DNA of 18,657 nt from Planctomycetota bacterium (GTDB lineage: Bacteria > Planctomycetota > UBA1135 > UBA2386). Both the position numbers and the translations under genes were made by a program. The stretch lies in contig JAEUHU010000453.1 in assembly GCA_016793305.1 (NCBI GenBank), positions 1 through 18,657 of the forward strand, in the 5' to 3' direction. The notes under the pieces are model-generated. The model was not told the origin of the DNA and searched no databases. It was given only the letters and a program-made list of their open reading frames with translations. Below are positions 7,189-13,947 of this stretch, in pieces (the first letter of the stretch is position 1; every line of letters begins with the position of its first letter).

Positions 7189-8309
7189 AGCAGCATCGCA
7201 TCCTGGTCGTCGTGGGCACCCGCCCCGAGGCCGTCAAGCTCGCTCCGGTCGTGCACGCGCTGCAGCAGGCACCGTGGGCGGAGGCGCGCGTGCTGGCGAC
7301 CGCACAGCACCGGCAGCTGCTCGACCAGATCCACGCGTTCTTCGGCATCACGCCCGACCGCGACCTCGACCTGATGCGGCCCGACCAGACGCTCGCGGAC
7401 CTGACCGCGCGCATGATCGCGGCGATGGACCCCGTGCTCGCCGCCGAACGCCCGGCGCTGGTGCTGGCGCAGGGCGACACCACCACGGTGATGGTCACCG
7501 CGTTGTGCTGCTTCTACCGGAAGATCCCGTTCGGCCACGTCGAAGCCGGGCTGCGCACCGGCGACGTGCACAACCCGTTCCCGGAGGAGATGAACCGGGT
7601 GCTGGTCGGTCGCATGGCGGCGCTGCACTTCGCGCCGACCGCAGGCTCGGCGCAGAACCTGCTGCGCGAAGGCGTGCCGGCGGCGAGCGTGCAGGTGACC
7701 GGCAACACCGTGATCGACGCGCTGCTGTGGGCCGCCGAGCGCGTCGACCCGGCCGCGTTCGCGCCGCCGCCGGGCAAGCGCCTCGTGCTGGTCACGGCGC
7801 ACCGCCGCGAGAACTTCGGCCAGCCGTTCGAACAGGTCTGCTCGGCCCTGCGCCAGCTCGCCGATCGACCCGACGTGCAGTTGCTCTACCCCGTGCACCC
7901 GAACCCGAACGTGCGCGACGTCGCCCACCGCGTGCTCGGTCGCCACCCGTCGATCCGGCTGGTCGACCCGCTCGACTATCCGGACATGGTCGCGGCGATG
8001 CGCGCCTGCGACCTGATCCTGACCGACTCGGGCGGCGTGCAGGAGGAAGCACCGTCGCTCGGCAAGCCAGTGCTGGTGCTGCGCACCACGACCGAACGCC
8101 CCGAAGGCGTCGCCGCCGGTGCCGCGAAGCTGGTCGGCACCGACAAGAACCGCATCGTCGCCGAGGCCTCGCGCCTGCTCGACGACGCCAGGGCCTATCA
8201 GGCGATGGCGAGCGTGCAGAATCCCTATGGCGACGGCCGCGCGGCGAGGCGCATCGTCCAGGCGATCGGCGCCCACCTCGGCGTGGACGGCGAGGCCCCG
8301 GACCGCTGA
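7182..8309 (+). CDS. wecB: UDP-N-acetylglucosamine 2-epimerase (non-hydrolysing)
   Basis: A 375-residue cytoplasmic enzyme that interconverts UDP-GlcNAc and UDP-ManNAc, a precursor for surface polysaccharides. Full set of family motifs: GTRPEAVKLAPV at 12-23, QGDTTT at 97-102, HVEAGLRTGD at 119-128, NPFPEEMNR at 131-139, TAHRRENFG at 205-213, HPNPNV at 239-244, DSGGVQEEAPSLGKPVLVLR at 282-301 and TTERPEG at 303-309. Candidates for the catalytic acids of characterised WecB enzymes are Asp99, Glu121 and Glu135/136, with His207 as the conserved His. Length is typical (~375). It lies 97 bp after wzt on the same strand, so it fits the polysaccharide locus but may have its own transcript. The similar hydrolysing and fungal-type epimerases are less likely given the complete motif set. 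Confidence 0.95.
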   Translation: MAQQHRILVVVGTRPEAVKLAPVVHALQQAPWAEARVLATAQHRQLLDQIHAFFGITPDRDLDLMRPDQTLADLTARMIAAMDPVLAAERPALVLAQGDTTTVMVTALCCFYRKIPFGHVEAGLRTGDVHNPFPEEMNRVLVGRMAALHFAPTAGSAQNLLREGVPAASVQVTGNTVIDALLWAAERVDPAAFAPPPGKRLVLVTAHRRENFGQPFEQVCSALRQLADRPDVQLLYPVHPNPNVRDVAHRVLGRHPSIRLVDPLDYPDMVAAMRACDLILTDSGGVQEEAPSLGKPVLVLRTTTERPEGVAAGAAKLVGTDKNRIVAEASRLLDDARAYQAMASVQNPYGDGRAARRIVQAIGAHLGVDGEAPDR

Positions 8310-8355
8310 GGTCGAGCCACCCCGAGGCCCATCGCCGGCGCGACTCCGCGAACTC

Positions 8356-8396
8356 GCGAGCCGGGTCTTGGCGAGCCGGGTGATCCAGCCGATGAT
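8356..8396 (+). promoter_or_regulatory. Putative promoter and direct-repeat operator of the metal operon
   Basis: TTGGCG (8368-8373) and GATGAT (8391-8396) are separated by exactly 17 nt, each matching four of six bases of the sigma-70-type consensus. The -10 box ends 12 nt before the ATG at 8409, with no Shine-Dalgarno site in between. An 11-bp direct repeat, GCGAGCCGGGT, occurs at 8356-8366 and 8371-8381, with 15-nt periodicity, so it straddles and overlaps the -35 element. This is a natural place for a repressor or activator. An 8-bp palindrome CTCGCGAG (8353-8360) overlaps the first copy. The regulator is not identified; no regulator gene is in the window. Confidence 0.4.
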
Positions 8397-8408
8397 CGCC
8401 GCCCGTCG

Positions 8409-8855
8409 ATGCGCTCCCAGGCCACACTGCTGCTGTTGCTGATGCTCGCCCTGCCCGGGCTGCTGCTGCCGGCCGGTGCGGCCTGGCATCACTGCGGCTG
8501 CGGCGAACGCGCCCCGCAGCGCCCGAGCTGCTGCAGCGACGCAGCACTGCCCCCGGTGGCCACCCAGCCGATCCGGGCCTGCTGCCGCAAGGCGCCCGAC
8601 GCCGAGCGCGCTCCCTCGCCGGCGCTCACCGGCGAATGCTGCGGCTGCGACTGGCTGCCGCTCGCCGACGACCGGCCGGCACCCAGGCCTCCAGAACCCC
8701 TGACCCCGCCGACCACCGAGCCGCTGGCGCTGGCCAGCCCGTTCGAGCTGCCGGCGCTGCGCACGCCCCCCGCGAGCCGCTTGCCGAGCCGCGGCGCCGG
8801 CACGACCCGGCCACCGCCGCCGGACCACCACCGCACGCTGCCGCTGCGCTTGTGA
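8409..8855 (+). CDS. Small secreted Cys-rich protein, unknown function, probably metal binding
   Basis: A 148-residue protein that I cannot place in a named family. Residues 1-25 form a clear Sec signal peptide (hydrophobic leucine run, AGAA before the likely cut). The mature part begins with WHHCGCGE and carries nine cysteines in four clusters: C29/C31, C41/C42, C58/C59, and C77/C78/C80. The remaining ~65 residues are Pro-rich, ending near an HH pair at 140-141. Paired Cys with His suggests binding of soft metals such as copper outside the cytoplasm, which agrees with the downstream TRASH-like protein, TolC-family protein and multicopper oxidase. It is the first gene after a putative promoter, and its stop leads directly into a hairpin before the next gene. 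Third-position GC is strong and there is no competing frame, so it is probably real. Confidence 0.7.
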   Translation: MRSQATLLLLLMLALPGLLLPAGAAWHHCGCGERAPQRPSCCSDAALPPVATQPIRACCRKAPDAERAPSPALTGECCGCDWLPLADDRPAPRPPEPLTPPTTEPLALASPFELPALRTPPASRLPSRGAGTTRPPPPDHHRTLPLRL

Positions 8856-8880
8856 ACGGACGACGCCGTCGTCGTCCGTT
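8855..8880 (+). terminator. Strong hairpin between the Cys-rich gene and the TRASH-like gene
   Basis: AACGGACGACG (8855-8865), loop CCGT, CGTCGTCCGTT (8870-8880): a perfect 11-bp inverted repeat starting at the last base of the stop codon. The following 18 nt before the next GTG start have no T-run. It may be a partial terminator, an mRNA 3'-end stabiliser that sets different levels of the first and later genes, or an attenuator. Perfect 11-bp pairing that includes A-T pairs in a 70% GC background is unlikely to be chance. Confidence 0.5.
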
Positions 8881-8898
8881 CCCGATCGTCTGCTGCCC

Positions 8899-9663
8899 GT
8901 GAGGTTCCGCGTGATCCGTTCCCTGTCCTCCCACGTCGTGTCCCCGTTCGTCCGCTGGTCGCTGCTGCTGTCGTTGTCGCTCGGCACCCTGCCGGCCCAG
9001 CAGCCGACGGCCACCGTGCCCGCCGCCCCGAACGCCACCTGCCCGATCATGGGCAAGAAGGTCTCGCTGCCGCTGTTCGTCGACACCGAGCTCGGCCGTA
9101 TCTGGGTGTGCTGCAAGCCGTGCTTCAAGAAGGTGCTGAAGGACGTGCCGAAGGCGCACCAGACCGCCTACCCGGTCGTCGAAGCGGTCGCGAACACGGT
9201 CTGCCCGGTCAGCGGCGAAGCGATCGGCGAGCCCAAGGTCGAGGTCACGCTGCAGCAGAAGCGATTCTTCGTCTGCTGCCACGGCTGCGTCGCGACGGCC
9301 CGCGCCGACGCACAGGTCGTGCTCGCCAAGCTCGCCGAGCCGCAGCTGGTCGACCTCGGCAACGACCTGTGCCCGATCAGCGGCGCCAAGACGACCGCGA
9401 ACCAGTTCGTCGTCATCGCCGGCCACGTGGTGCGGCTCGCCGACGGCAAGGCCGTCGAGGCCAGCAAGCAGGATCCCGAAGGCACGCTGGCCAAGGCGAA
9501 GAAGCTCGCGGCGGAGCAGCCACCGAAACCGAAGCACGTGCACCAGCCGGCGCCGAAGCCCGACGCGCCGAAGGCAGGCGAACCGAAGGCAGGCGAACCG
9601 AAGCCGGCCGAACCGAAGCCCACGGAGCCGCCCGCGAAGGAATCGGCGAAGGAGGGCTCGTGA
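8899..9663 (+). CDS. Secreted protein with three TRASH/YHS-like metal-binding repeats
   Basis: A 254-residue exported protein (signal peptide ~1-35, LSLGTLPAQQ region). It contains three related ~50-residue units. Unit 1 starts CPIMGKKV (Cys48) and ends WVCCKPC (Cys71, 72, 75). Unit 2 starts CPVSGEAI (Cys102) and ends FVCCHGC (Cys126, 127, 130). Unit 3 starts CPISGAKT (Cys158) but has lost the closing CC-x2-C. The CPxxG ... CCxxC spacing is like TRASH/YHS-type domains, which bind soft metals in copper and mercury resistance proteins. The tail (~205-254) is a Lys/Pro/Glu linker with 5-residue repeats, perhaps spanning the periplasm or peptidoglycan. Start is GTG 8899; GTG 8911 is a close alternative that keeps the signal peptide. 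It overlaps the next gene by 4 bp (GTGA). A metallochaperone or metal-sink role is inferred. Confidence 0.8.
   Translation: MRFRVIRSLSSHVVSPFVRWSLLLSLSLGTLPAQQPTATVPAAPNATCPIMGKKVSLPLFVDTELGRIWVCCKPCFKKVLKDVPKAHQTAYPVVEAVANTVCPVSGEAIGEPKVEVTLQQKRFFVCCHGCVATARADAQVVLAKLAEPQLVDLGNDLCPISGAKTTANQFVVIAGHVVRLADGKAVEASKQDPEGTLAKAKKLAAEQPPKPKHVHQPAPKPDAPKAGEPKAGEPKPAEPKPTEPPAKESAKEGS
9571..9630 (+). repeat. Four tandem 15-bp units inside the TRASH-like gene
   Basis: AAGGCAGGCGAACCG occurs at 9571-9585 and identically at 9586-9600, then as AAGCCGGCCGAACCG (9601-9615) and the more diverged AAGCCCACGGAGCCG (9616-9630). In frame they encode KAGEP, KAGEP, KPAEP and KPTEP, a charged Pro-rich linker. Copy number may vary between strains by slippage. 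Confidence 0.85.
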
Positions 9664-9887
9664 CGCACCGATCGCCACGCCGGCGGAACCCCGGCCTCGT
9701 CGGTTTGGTCGCGTTCGCCGCCTGTGCGACGACCCCGCCGATGCCGGAACTGCCACCGACACATCCCGCGTCGCCGCACGCCGACGCAGCGCCCGAGCTG
9801 GCGCCGTCGACCACCTTGCAGATGCCGGTGCGGGTGCCGCGTGGCACGCCGGCCGCGAGCGGCCAGGGCCCGGGGCACCGCCGATGA
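9660..9887 (+). CDS. Small putative lipoprotein (75 aa), unknown function
   Basis: A 75-residue protein starting at GTG 9660. That start shares bases with the stop of the TRASH-like gene (GTGA), and its own stop shares bases with the start of the TolC-family gene (ATGA at 9884-9887). The double coupling is the main evidence that it is translated. The N-terminus has RRR, then GLVGLVAFAAC with Cys22 as a possible lipidation site; Phe at -3 is an imperfect lipobox. The rest is Pro/Ala-rich (PPMPELPPTHP) without recognisable domains. It resembles small lipoproteins next to efflux or metal-resistance genes, but I do not recognise a family. The frame is open far upstream, where it only shadows the TRASH-like gene. 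Confidence 0.6.
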   Translation: MTHRSPRRRNPGLVGLVAFAACATTPPMPELPPTHPASPHADAAPELAPSTTLQMPVRVPRGTPAASGQGPGHRR

Positions 9888-11332
9888 AGCACGTCCCCGT
9901 CCGTCGGCGCCTCGCGACGCCGGTGCCGACCATGCTGCCGACCGCGTTGCTGCTCGCCGCCTGCGCCTCGGCCGATCCCGCCCACGACCAGCACACCGTG
10001 CAGGCATCGCTCTGCGAACGCGCGGGCGTGACCTTGCCGGAGTCCGCCGACCTCGTCGTGGGGGCGAGCGACGACGACGTGCTGGCGCTGCTGCGCGAGC
10101 CGCTGCAGCCGGAGACCGCGGTGCGCCTGCTGCTGCTCAACAACCACCGCGTGCGCGCGCTGCAGCAGCGGCTCGGCATCGCCCGCGCCGACCTGGTGCA
10201 GGCCGGCCTGCTGCGCAATCCGAGCCTGGACCTCGACGCACGCTTCGTCGAAGGCGGCGGCACCGACCTCGAGTTCGGTCTGTCGCAGCCGGTGCTCGAA
10301 CTGTTCCTGCGGCCGCTGCGCCAGAACCTCGCCGCGCACGAGTTCACCGCCGCGAAGCTGCGGGTCACCGACGAGCTCGTGCACCTGGTGTTCTCGGTGC
10401 GGCGCGCGTTCGTCGAAGCCCAGGCTGCGCAGCAGCTCGTCGACCTGCACCGGCAGGCGCTGGTGGCCGCCACCGCGGCACACGAGCTGACCGTCGAACT
10501 GCACGCCGCCGGCAACGTCACCGACCAGGCCCTCGCGGTCGAACGCGTGTTCGAATCGCGCGTGCGGCTCGACCTGGCCAGCGCCGAGCTGCAGGCCCGG
10601 CAGGCGCGCGAGCCGTTGCAGAACCTGCTCGGCCTGTGGGGCACGCTGACCGACTGGACGATCGCCGGAGCCCTGTCCGACGAACCGTTGCAGGACGTCG
10701 ACCTCGCCCACGTCGAGCGCCGGGCCGTCGCCGCGTCGCTCGACCTCGCCGCGCATCGCGCCGGTCTCGAAGCCATGGCCCAGGAGGCCGGCCTCGACTC
10801 GTGGCGCGGCCTGTTCCCCGACCTGCAGCTCGGGCCGAACGGCATCCGCATCCCGGGCGGCACGTGGGGCTTCGGCCCGCGGGTGCAGTTCGAGCTGCCG
10901 CTGTTCGACGCCGGGACCACCCGCAACACGAAGAACCGCGCCCGCCTCGCCGCCGGCCTGCACGAGCACGTGCAGCTCGGTGTCGAGGTGCGTTCGGCGG
11001 CACGCCTGCTGCGCGATCGCGCGACCCTGCTCGCCGAGCAGGCGCGCTTCCTGCGCACGACGCACCTGCCGCACCGCGCCGAGGTCGTGCGCACGACGCT
11101 GCAGGTCTACAACGCGATGCAGATCGGCGTGTTCGACGTACTGCAGCAGAAGCAGGTGCAGCTCGCCGACCAGCGCGACCACACAGCCACGTTGCGCGCG
11201 GCGCACCTCGCGGCGCTGGACCTGCGCCAGCTGCTCGCCGGCAGCCAGCCCGGCACGGCGCTCGAGCACCTCGTCGAAGGTGCCGGCGACACTCCCACCC
11301 TGCGCGGCGGCGCCGCCGGAGTCGTACGATGA
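9884..11332 (+). CDS. TolC-family outer-membrane efflux lipoprotein
   Basis: A 482-residue member of the TolC/outer-membrane efflux family, which forms trimeric channels for efflux from the periplasm. The N-terminus has a lipoprotein signal (LLLAAC, Cys27). The body shows the long amphipathic Ala/Leu/Arg-rich helices and the internal duplication expected of this family: LLLNNHRVRALQQRLGIARA near 90-109 and GLLRNPSLDLDAR near 115-127 in the first half. In the second half, FGPRVQFELPLFDAGTTRNT lies near 336-355, a typical TolC-family strand-turn signature. Length is typical (~450-490). It is translationally coupled on both sides (ATGA overlaps with the small lipoprotein and the multicopper oxidase). 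No RND pump, membrane-fusion protein or P-type ATPase is in the window, so the inner-membrane partner must be elsewhere. Metal efflux is inferred from its neighbours. Confidence 0.9.
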   Translation: MKHVPVRRRLATPVPTMLPTALLLAACASADPAHDQHTVQASLCERAGVTLPESADLVVGASDDDVLALLREPLQPETAVRLLLLNNHRVRALQQRLGIARADLVQAGLLRNPSLDLDARFVEGGGTDLEFGLSQPVLELFLRPLRQNLAAHEFTAAKLRVTDELVHLVFSVRRAFVEAQAAQQLVDLHRQALVAATAAHELTVELHAAGNVTDQALAVERVFESRVRLDLASAELQARQAREPLQNLLGLWGTLTDWTIAGALSDEPLQDVDLAHVERRAVAASLDLAAHRAGLEAMAQEAGLDSWRGLFPDLQLGPNGIRIPGGTWGFGPRVQFELPLFDAGTTRNTKNRARLAAGLHEHVQLGVEVRSAARLLRDRATLLAEQARFLRTTHLPHRAEVVRTTLQVYNAMQIGVFDVLQQKQVQLADQRDHTATLRAAHLAALDLRQLLAGSQPGTALEHLVEGAGDTPTLRGGAAGVVR

Positions 11333-12624
11333 GCCACGATCGACGTCGGTTCCTGTTCCGCACCGCGGCCGCCGGTCTCGCCGGCGGCTTCGCGGGCCCG
11401 CTCCACGCGGCGCAACGCTCGCTGCCGGCCGACGCGCCGCCGCAGCCGCCCGGCCAACCGTTCGTCGACTACACGCCGGTAGAGACGCCGAACGGCGCGT
11501 CGCTGCCATGGAAGGTCGTGGACGGGGTGAAGGTCTTCCACCTGGTCGCCGAGCCCGTACGGCACACGTTCGCCGACGGCCTGCAGGCCAACTGTTGGGG
11601 CTACAACGGCCGCGTGCCGGGCCCGACGATCGAGGCGGTCGAAGGCGACAAGGTCCGCATCTACGTCACCAACAAGCTCGACCAGCCGACCACCGTGCAC
11701 TGGCACGGCCTGATCGTGCCGTGCGGCATGGACGGCGTCGGCGGGCTCACGCAGCGCTCGATCGAGCCGGGCGAGTCCTTCCGCTACGAGTTCGTGCTGC
11801 GGCAACACGGCACGTTCCTCTACCACAGCCATCACGACGAGATGACGCAGATGGCGATGGGGCTGTCCGGCATGATCGTCGTGCACCCGCGCCGCGCCGA
11901 CGAACCACGCCCCGATCGCGACTTCGTCTACCTGCTCGGCGAGTGGCCGCTCGTGGTCGGCACCGAACGGCCGAACACGAACGAGATGACGGACTTCAAC
12001 GTGCTGACGTTCAACGGTGCAGTGTTCCCGGCCACCGCACCGATGGTGGTGAAGAAGGGCCAGCGGGTGCGCATCCGCATCGGCAACCTCAGTGCGATGG
12101 ACCACCATCCGATCCACCTGCACGGCCACGCGTTCACGGTGATCGCGACCGACGGCGGCACGATCCCGGCCCAGGCCCGCTGGCCGGAGACCGCGGTGCT
12201 GGTCGCGGTCGGGCAGACGCGCACGATCGAGTTCTTCGCCGACAACCCGGGCGACTGGGCGATGCACTGCCACATGACGCACCACGTGATGACGCAGATG
12301 GGTCACGAGGTGCCGAACCTGGTCGGCGTCGACCCGAGCCTGTTCGACGAGAAGCTCGCCGCGGCCGCACCGGAGTTCGCCGCGATGGGCATGGACGAGA
12401 GCCCCGCCGACGGACCCGACCCGACGCTGCCGAAGAACAGCCTGCCGATGGTCGGCGGCACGGGACCGTTCGGCTACATCACGATGGGCGGCATGGTGAC
12501 GCTGCTGAAGGTGCGCGAGGGCATCACCGACTACGCCGATCCGGGCGACTACGCGCACCCGGCCGGCACGGTCGCCGACGTCGCCAAGCCCGAGGAAATG
12601 GCCAGGGACGGCATCGACGGCTGA
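11329..12624 (+). CDS. Tat-exported two-domain multicopper oxidase
   Basis: A 431-residue laccase-like multicopper oxidase, probably oxidising Cu(I) or phenolic substrates with oxygen outside the cytoplasm. The N-terminus DRRRFLFRTAAAG (4-16) is a Tat signal, used to export folded cofactor proteins. All four HxH copper motifs are present: HWHG (His124, His126), HSHHD (His166, His168), HPIHLHGH (His260, 263, 265) and HCHMTHHVMTQM (His313, Cys314, His315, His319, Met324). Type 1 ligands would be His260, Cys314, His319 and Met324. Only ~95 residues separate the second and third motifs, which fits two cupredoxin domains (small-laccase type, trimeric) rather than the three of CueO. A C-terminal extension includes FGYITMGGM (~381-389), seen in related bacterial copper oxidases. 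It overlaps the TolC-family gene by 4 bp (ATGA) and ends the compact operon. Confidence 0.93.
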   Translation: MSHDRRRFLFRTAAAGLAGGFAGPLHAAQRSLPADAPPQPPGQPFVDYTPVETPNGASLPWKVVDGVKVFHLVAEPVRHTFADGLQANCWGYNGRVPGPTIEAVEGDKVRIYVTNKLDQPTTVHWHGLIVPCGMDGVGGLTQRSIEPGESFRYEFVLRQHGTFLYHSHHDEMTQMAMGLSGMIVVHPRRADEPRPDRDFVYLLGEWPLVVGTERPNTNEMTDFNVLTFNGAVFPATAPMVVKKGQRVRIRIGNLSAMDHHPIHLHGHAFTVIATDGGTIPAQARWPETAVLVAVGQTRTIEFFADNPGDWAMHCHMTHHVMTQMGHEVPNLVGVDPSLFDEKLAAAAPEFAAMGMDESPADGPDPTLPKNSLPMVGGTGPFGYITMGGMVTLLKVREGITDYADPGDYAHPAGTVADVAKPEEMARDGIDG

Positions 12625-12681
12625 GCGTCGCCAGGCATCGCCGAGGCAAGGCCGAAGCGCTCGAGCACCGATACGAGAGCC

Positions 12682-13896
12682 ATGCCACCGCTCCGCAGGT
12701 TCGCAGCCGTGCTGCTCGCCGGATGCCTCGCCTCCCCCGCCACGGCCCAGGCCGACACGCGCGATCGTGTGCTGCTGGTCGGCGGCAAGGAGCTCCGGGG
12801 ACGCGTGGTGCGCGTCGATGCCGAGCAAGTGCTGCTGCGGGTCGGCAGCGTGGACAAGCCGATCGCCCGCAAGCTGGTCGCCGAACTGCACACCGTCGCG
12901 GCGTCGCACCGGGACCTGCTGCGCGACTGGCAGGCCGCGGCCGGCGAAGACCCGGCAGCCCTGCTCCGCCTCGCCACCACCGCCGACGAGGCTCGGCTCC
13001 CGCACGAAGCGCGGCTGTTCCGCTGGCTGGCACTGCTGCAGCGCCCGGACGACGACGATCTGCACGCCACGCTCGGCCATCGCCGGTCCGGTGACCAGTG
13101 GCTGGTCCCGTTCGGCGATCGCCGTCTGCCGCTGGCCGCCGCCGACGCGCTGAGCCACTCGTTCGCGAACGCCTGGCGGCTGCGCAGCGAGCACTTCGAC
13201 CTGCGTTGTGCCGCCGGCCTGCGCACCGGCCTCGAGACGCTGCTCGAGCTCGAAGGGCTCTACCACGCCTTCCACGCGATCTACGACGACGCGGTGCCGC
13301 TGCGCGAACTGGTCGAACCGATCGCCGTCCACCTCTACCACGACCGCGAGCAGATGCCCGGCGTCAGCGGCCGTGTCGGTGCGTACTACCAGTTCGACAT
13401 CGCGACGCTGTTCACGTTCTGCGAACGCGGCCGCGCCCACGGGCTCGCGCACGAAGCGGTCCACGCGCTGCTGCACCACACGTTCGTTCGGGCGACGAAG
13501 GGCAAGGGCCAGCTGCCGAGCTGGCTCGACGAAGGCTGGGCCGACCACCTCGCCGGCCGCGTGCAGCAGCGGGTGCCGGGCAAGACGGTGCTGCTCGACG
13601 CGAGCGTGCAGCCGGGCCATCGCCAGTTGCTGGCCGCCACGACGGCCACCGACCGGCTCGGCCTGCACCGGGTGCTGAACCTGCAGACCAGCGACTTCCA
13701 GACCTCGAGCGACCAGGCGCTGAAGTACGCGCAGGCGTGGGCGCTGTTCCAGTTCCTGTTCGAACACCCCGAAGCGGCCCTGCGCGAGCGTTTCGTCGGC
13801 TACCTGCAAGAGGCCGTCGCCGGCCGCGGCCAGGCGTCGACGTTCCGCAAGGCGTTCGGGACCGCCGAACAAGCCCTGGGCGCAGCGTTCCGCTGA
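12682..13896 (+). CDS. Secreted gluzincin-type metalloprotease-like protein
   Basis: A 404-residue exported protein with a Sec signal peptide (about residues 1-23, ending ATAQA). Residues ~28-70 form a small beta-rich segment (LLVGGKELRGRVVRV...) of a type seen at the N-terminus of secreted proteins in Planctomycetota. The catalytic core has HEAVH at 257-261, followed by WLDEGWADHL at 281-290, where Glu284 is the expected third zinc ligand. This gives an HExxH...E gluzincin, like the peptidase-MA/DUF1570 group. The chain C-terminal to this is helical, and length suits the group. The substrate is unknown. It begins 57 bp after the multicopper oxidase on the same strand and may be read from that operon, but no functional link to metal handling is visible. 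Confidence 0.8.
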   Translation: MPPLRRFAAVLLAGCLASPATAQADTRDRVLLVGGKELRGRVVRVDAEQVLLRVGSVDKPIARKLVAELHTVAASHRDLLRDWQAAAGEDPAALLRLATTADEARLPHEARLFRWLALLQRPDDDDLHATLGHRRSGDQWLVPFGDRRLPLAAADALSHSFANAWRLRSEHFDLRCAAGLRTGLETLLELEGLYHAFHAIYDDAVPLRELVEPIAVHLYHDREQMPGVSGRVGAYYQFDIATLFTFCERGRAHGLAHEAVHALLHHTFVRATKGKGQLPSWLDEGWADHLAGRVQQRVPGKTVLLDASVQPGHRQLLAATTATDRLGLHRVLNLQTSDFQTSSDQALKYAQAWALFQFLFEHPEAALRERFVGYLQEAVAGRGQASTFRKAFGTAEQALGAAFR

Positions 13897-13911
13897 CCAC
13901 GGCCCATCGCG

Positions 13912-13941
13912 CTGGGCGAACCAACCGGGCTGCGGCATGCT
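13912..13941 (+). promoter_or_regulatory. Putative promoter of the WD40 gene (leaderless type)
   Basis: CATGCT (13936-13941) lies 6 nt before the ATG at 13948, and CTGGGC (13912-13917) lies 18 nt further upstream. The order and distances resemble the elements before wzm, the Cys-rich gene and lpdA. Neither box is strong and there is no Shine-Dalgarno site before this ATG. Listed mainly because of the shared pattern. Confidence 0.2.
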
Positions 13942-13947
13942 CTCTCC

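Noticed and set aside
9108..9659. Upstream extension of the small lipoprotein frame
   Set aside because: This part overlaps the TRASH-like gene in another frame and is Arg-rich low-complexity; only the segment from the GTG at 9660 is supported.
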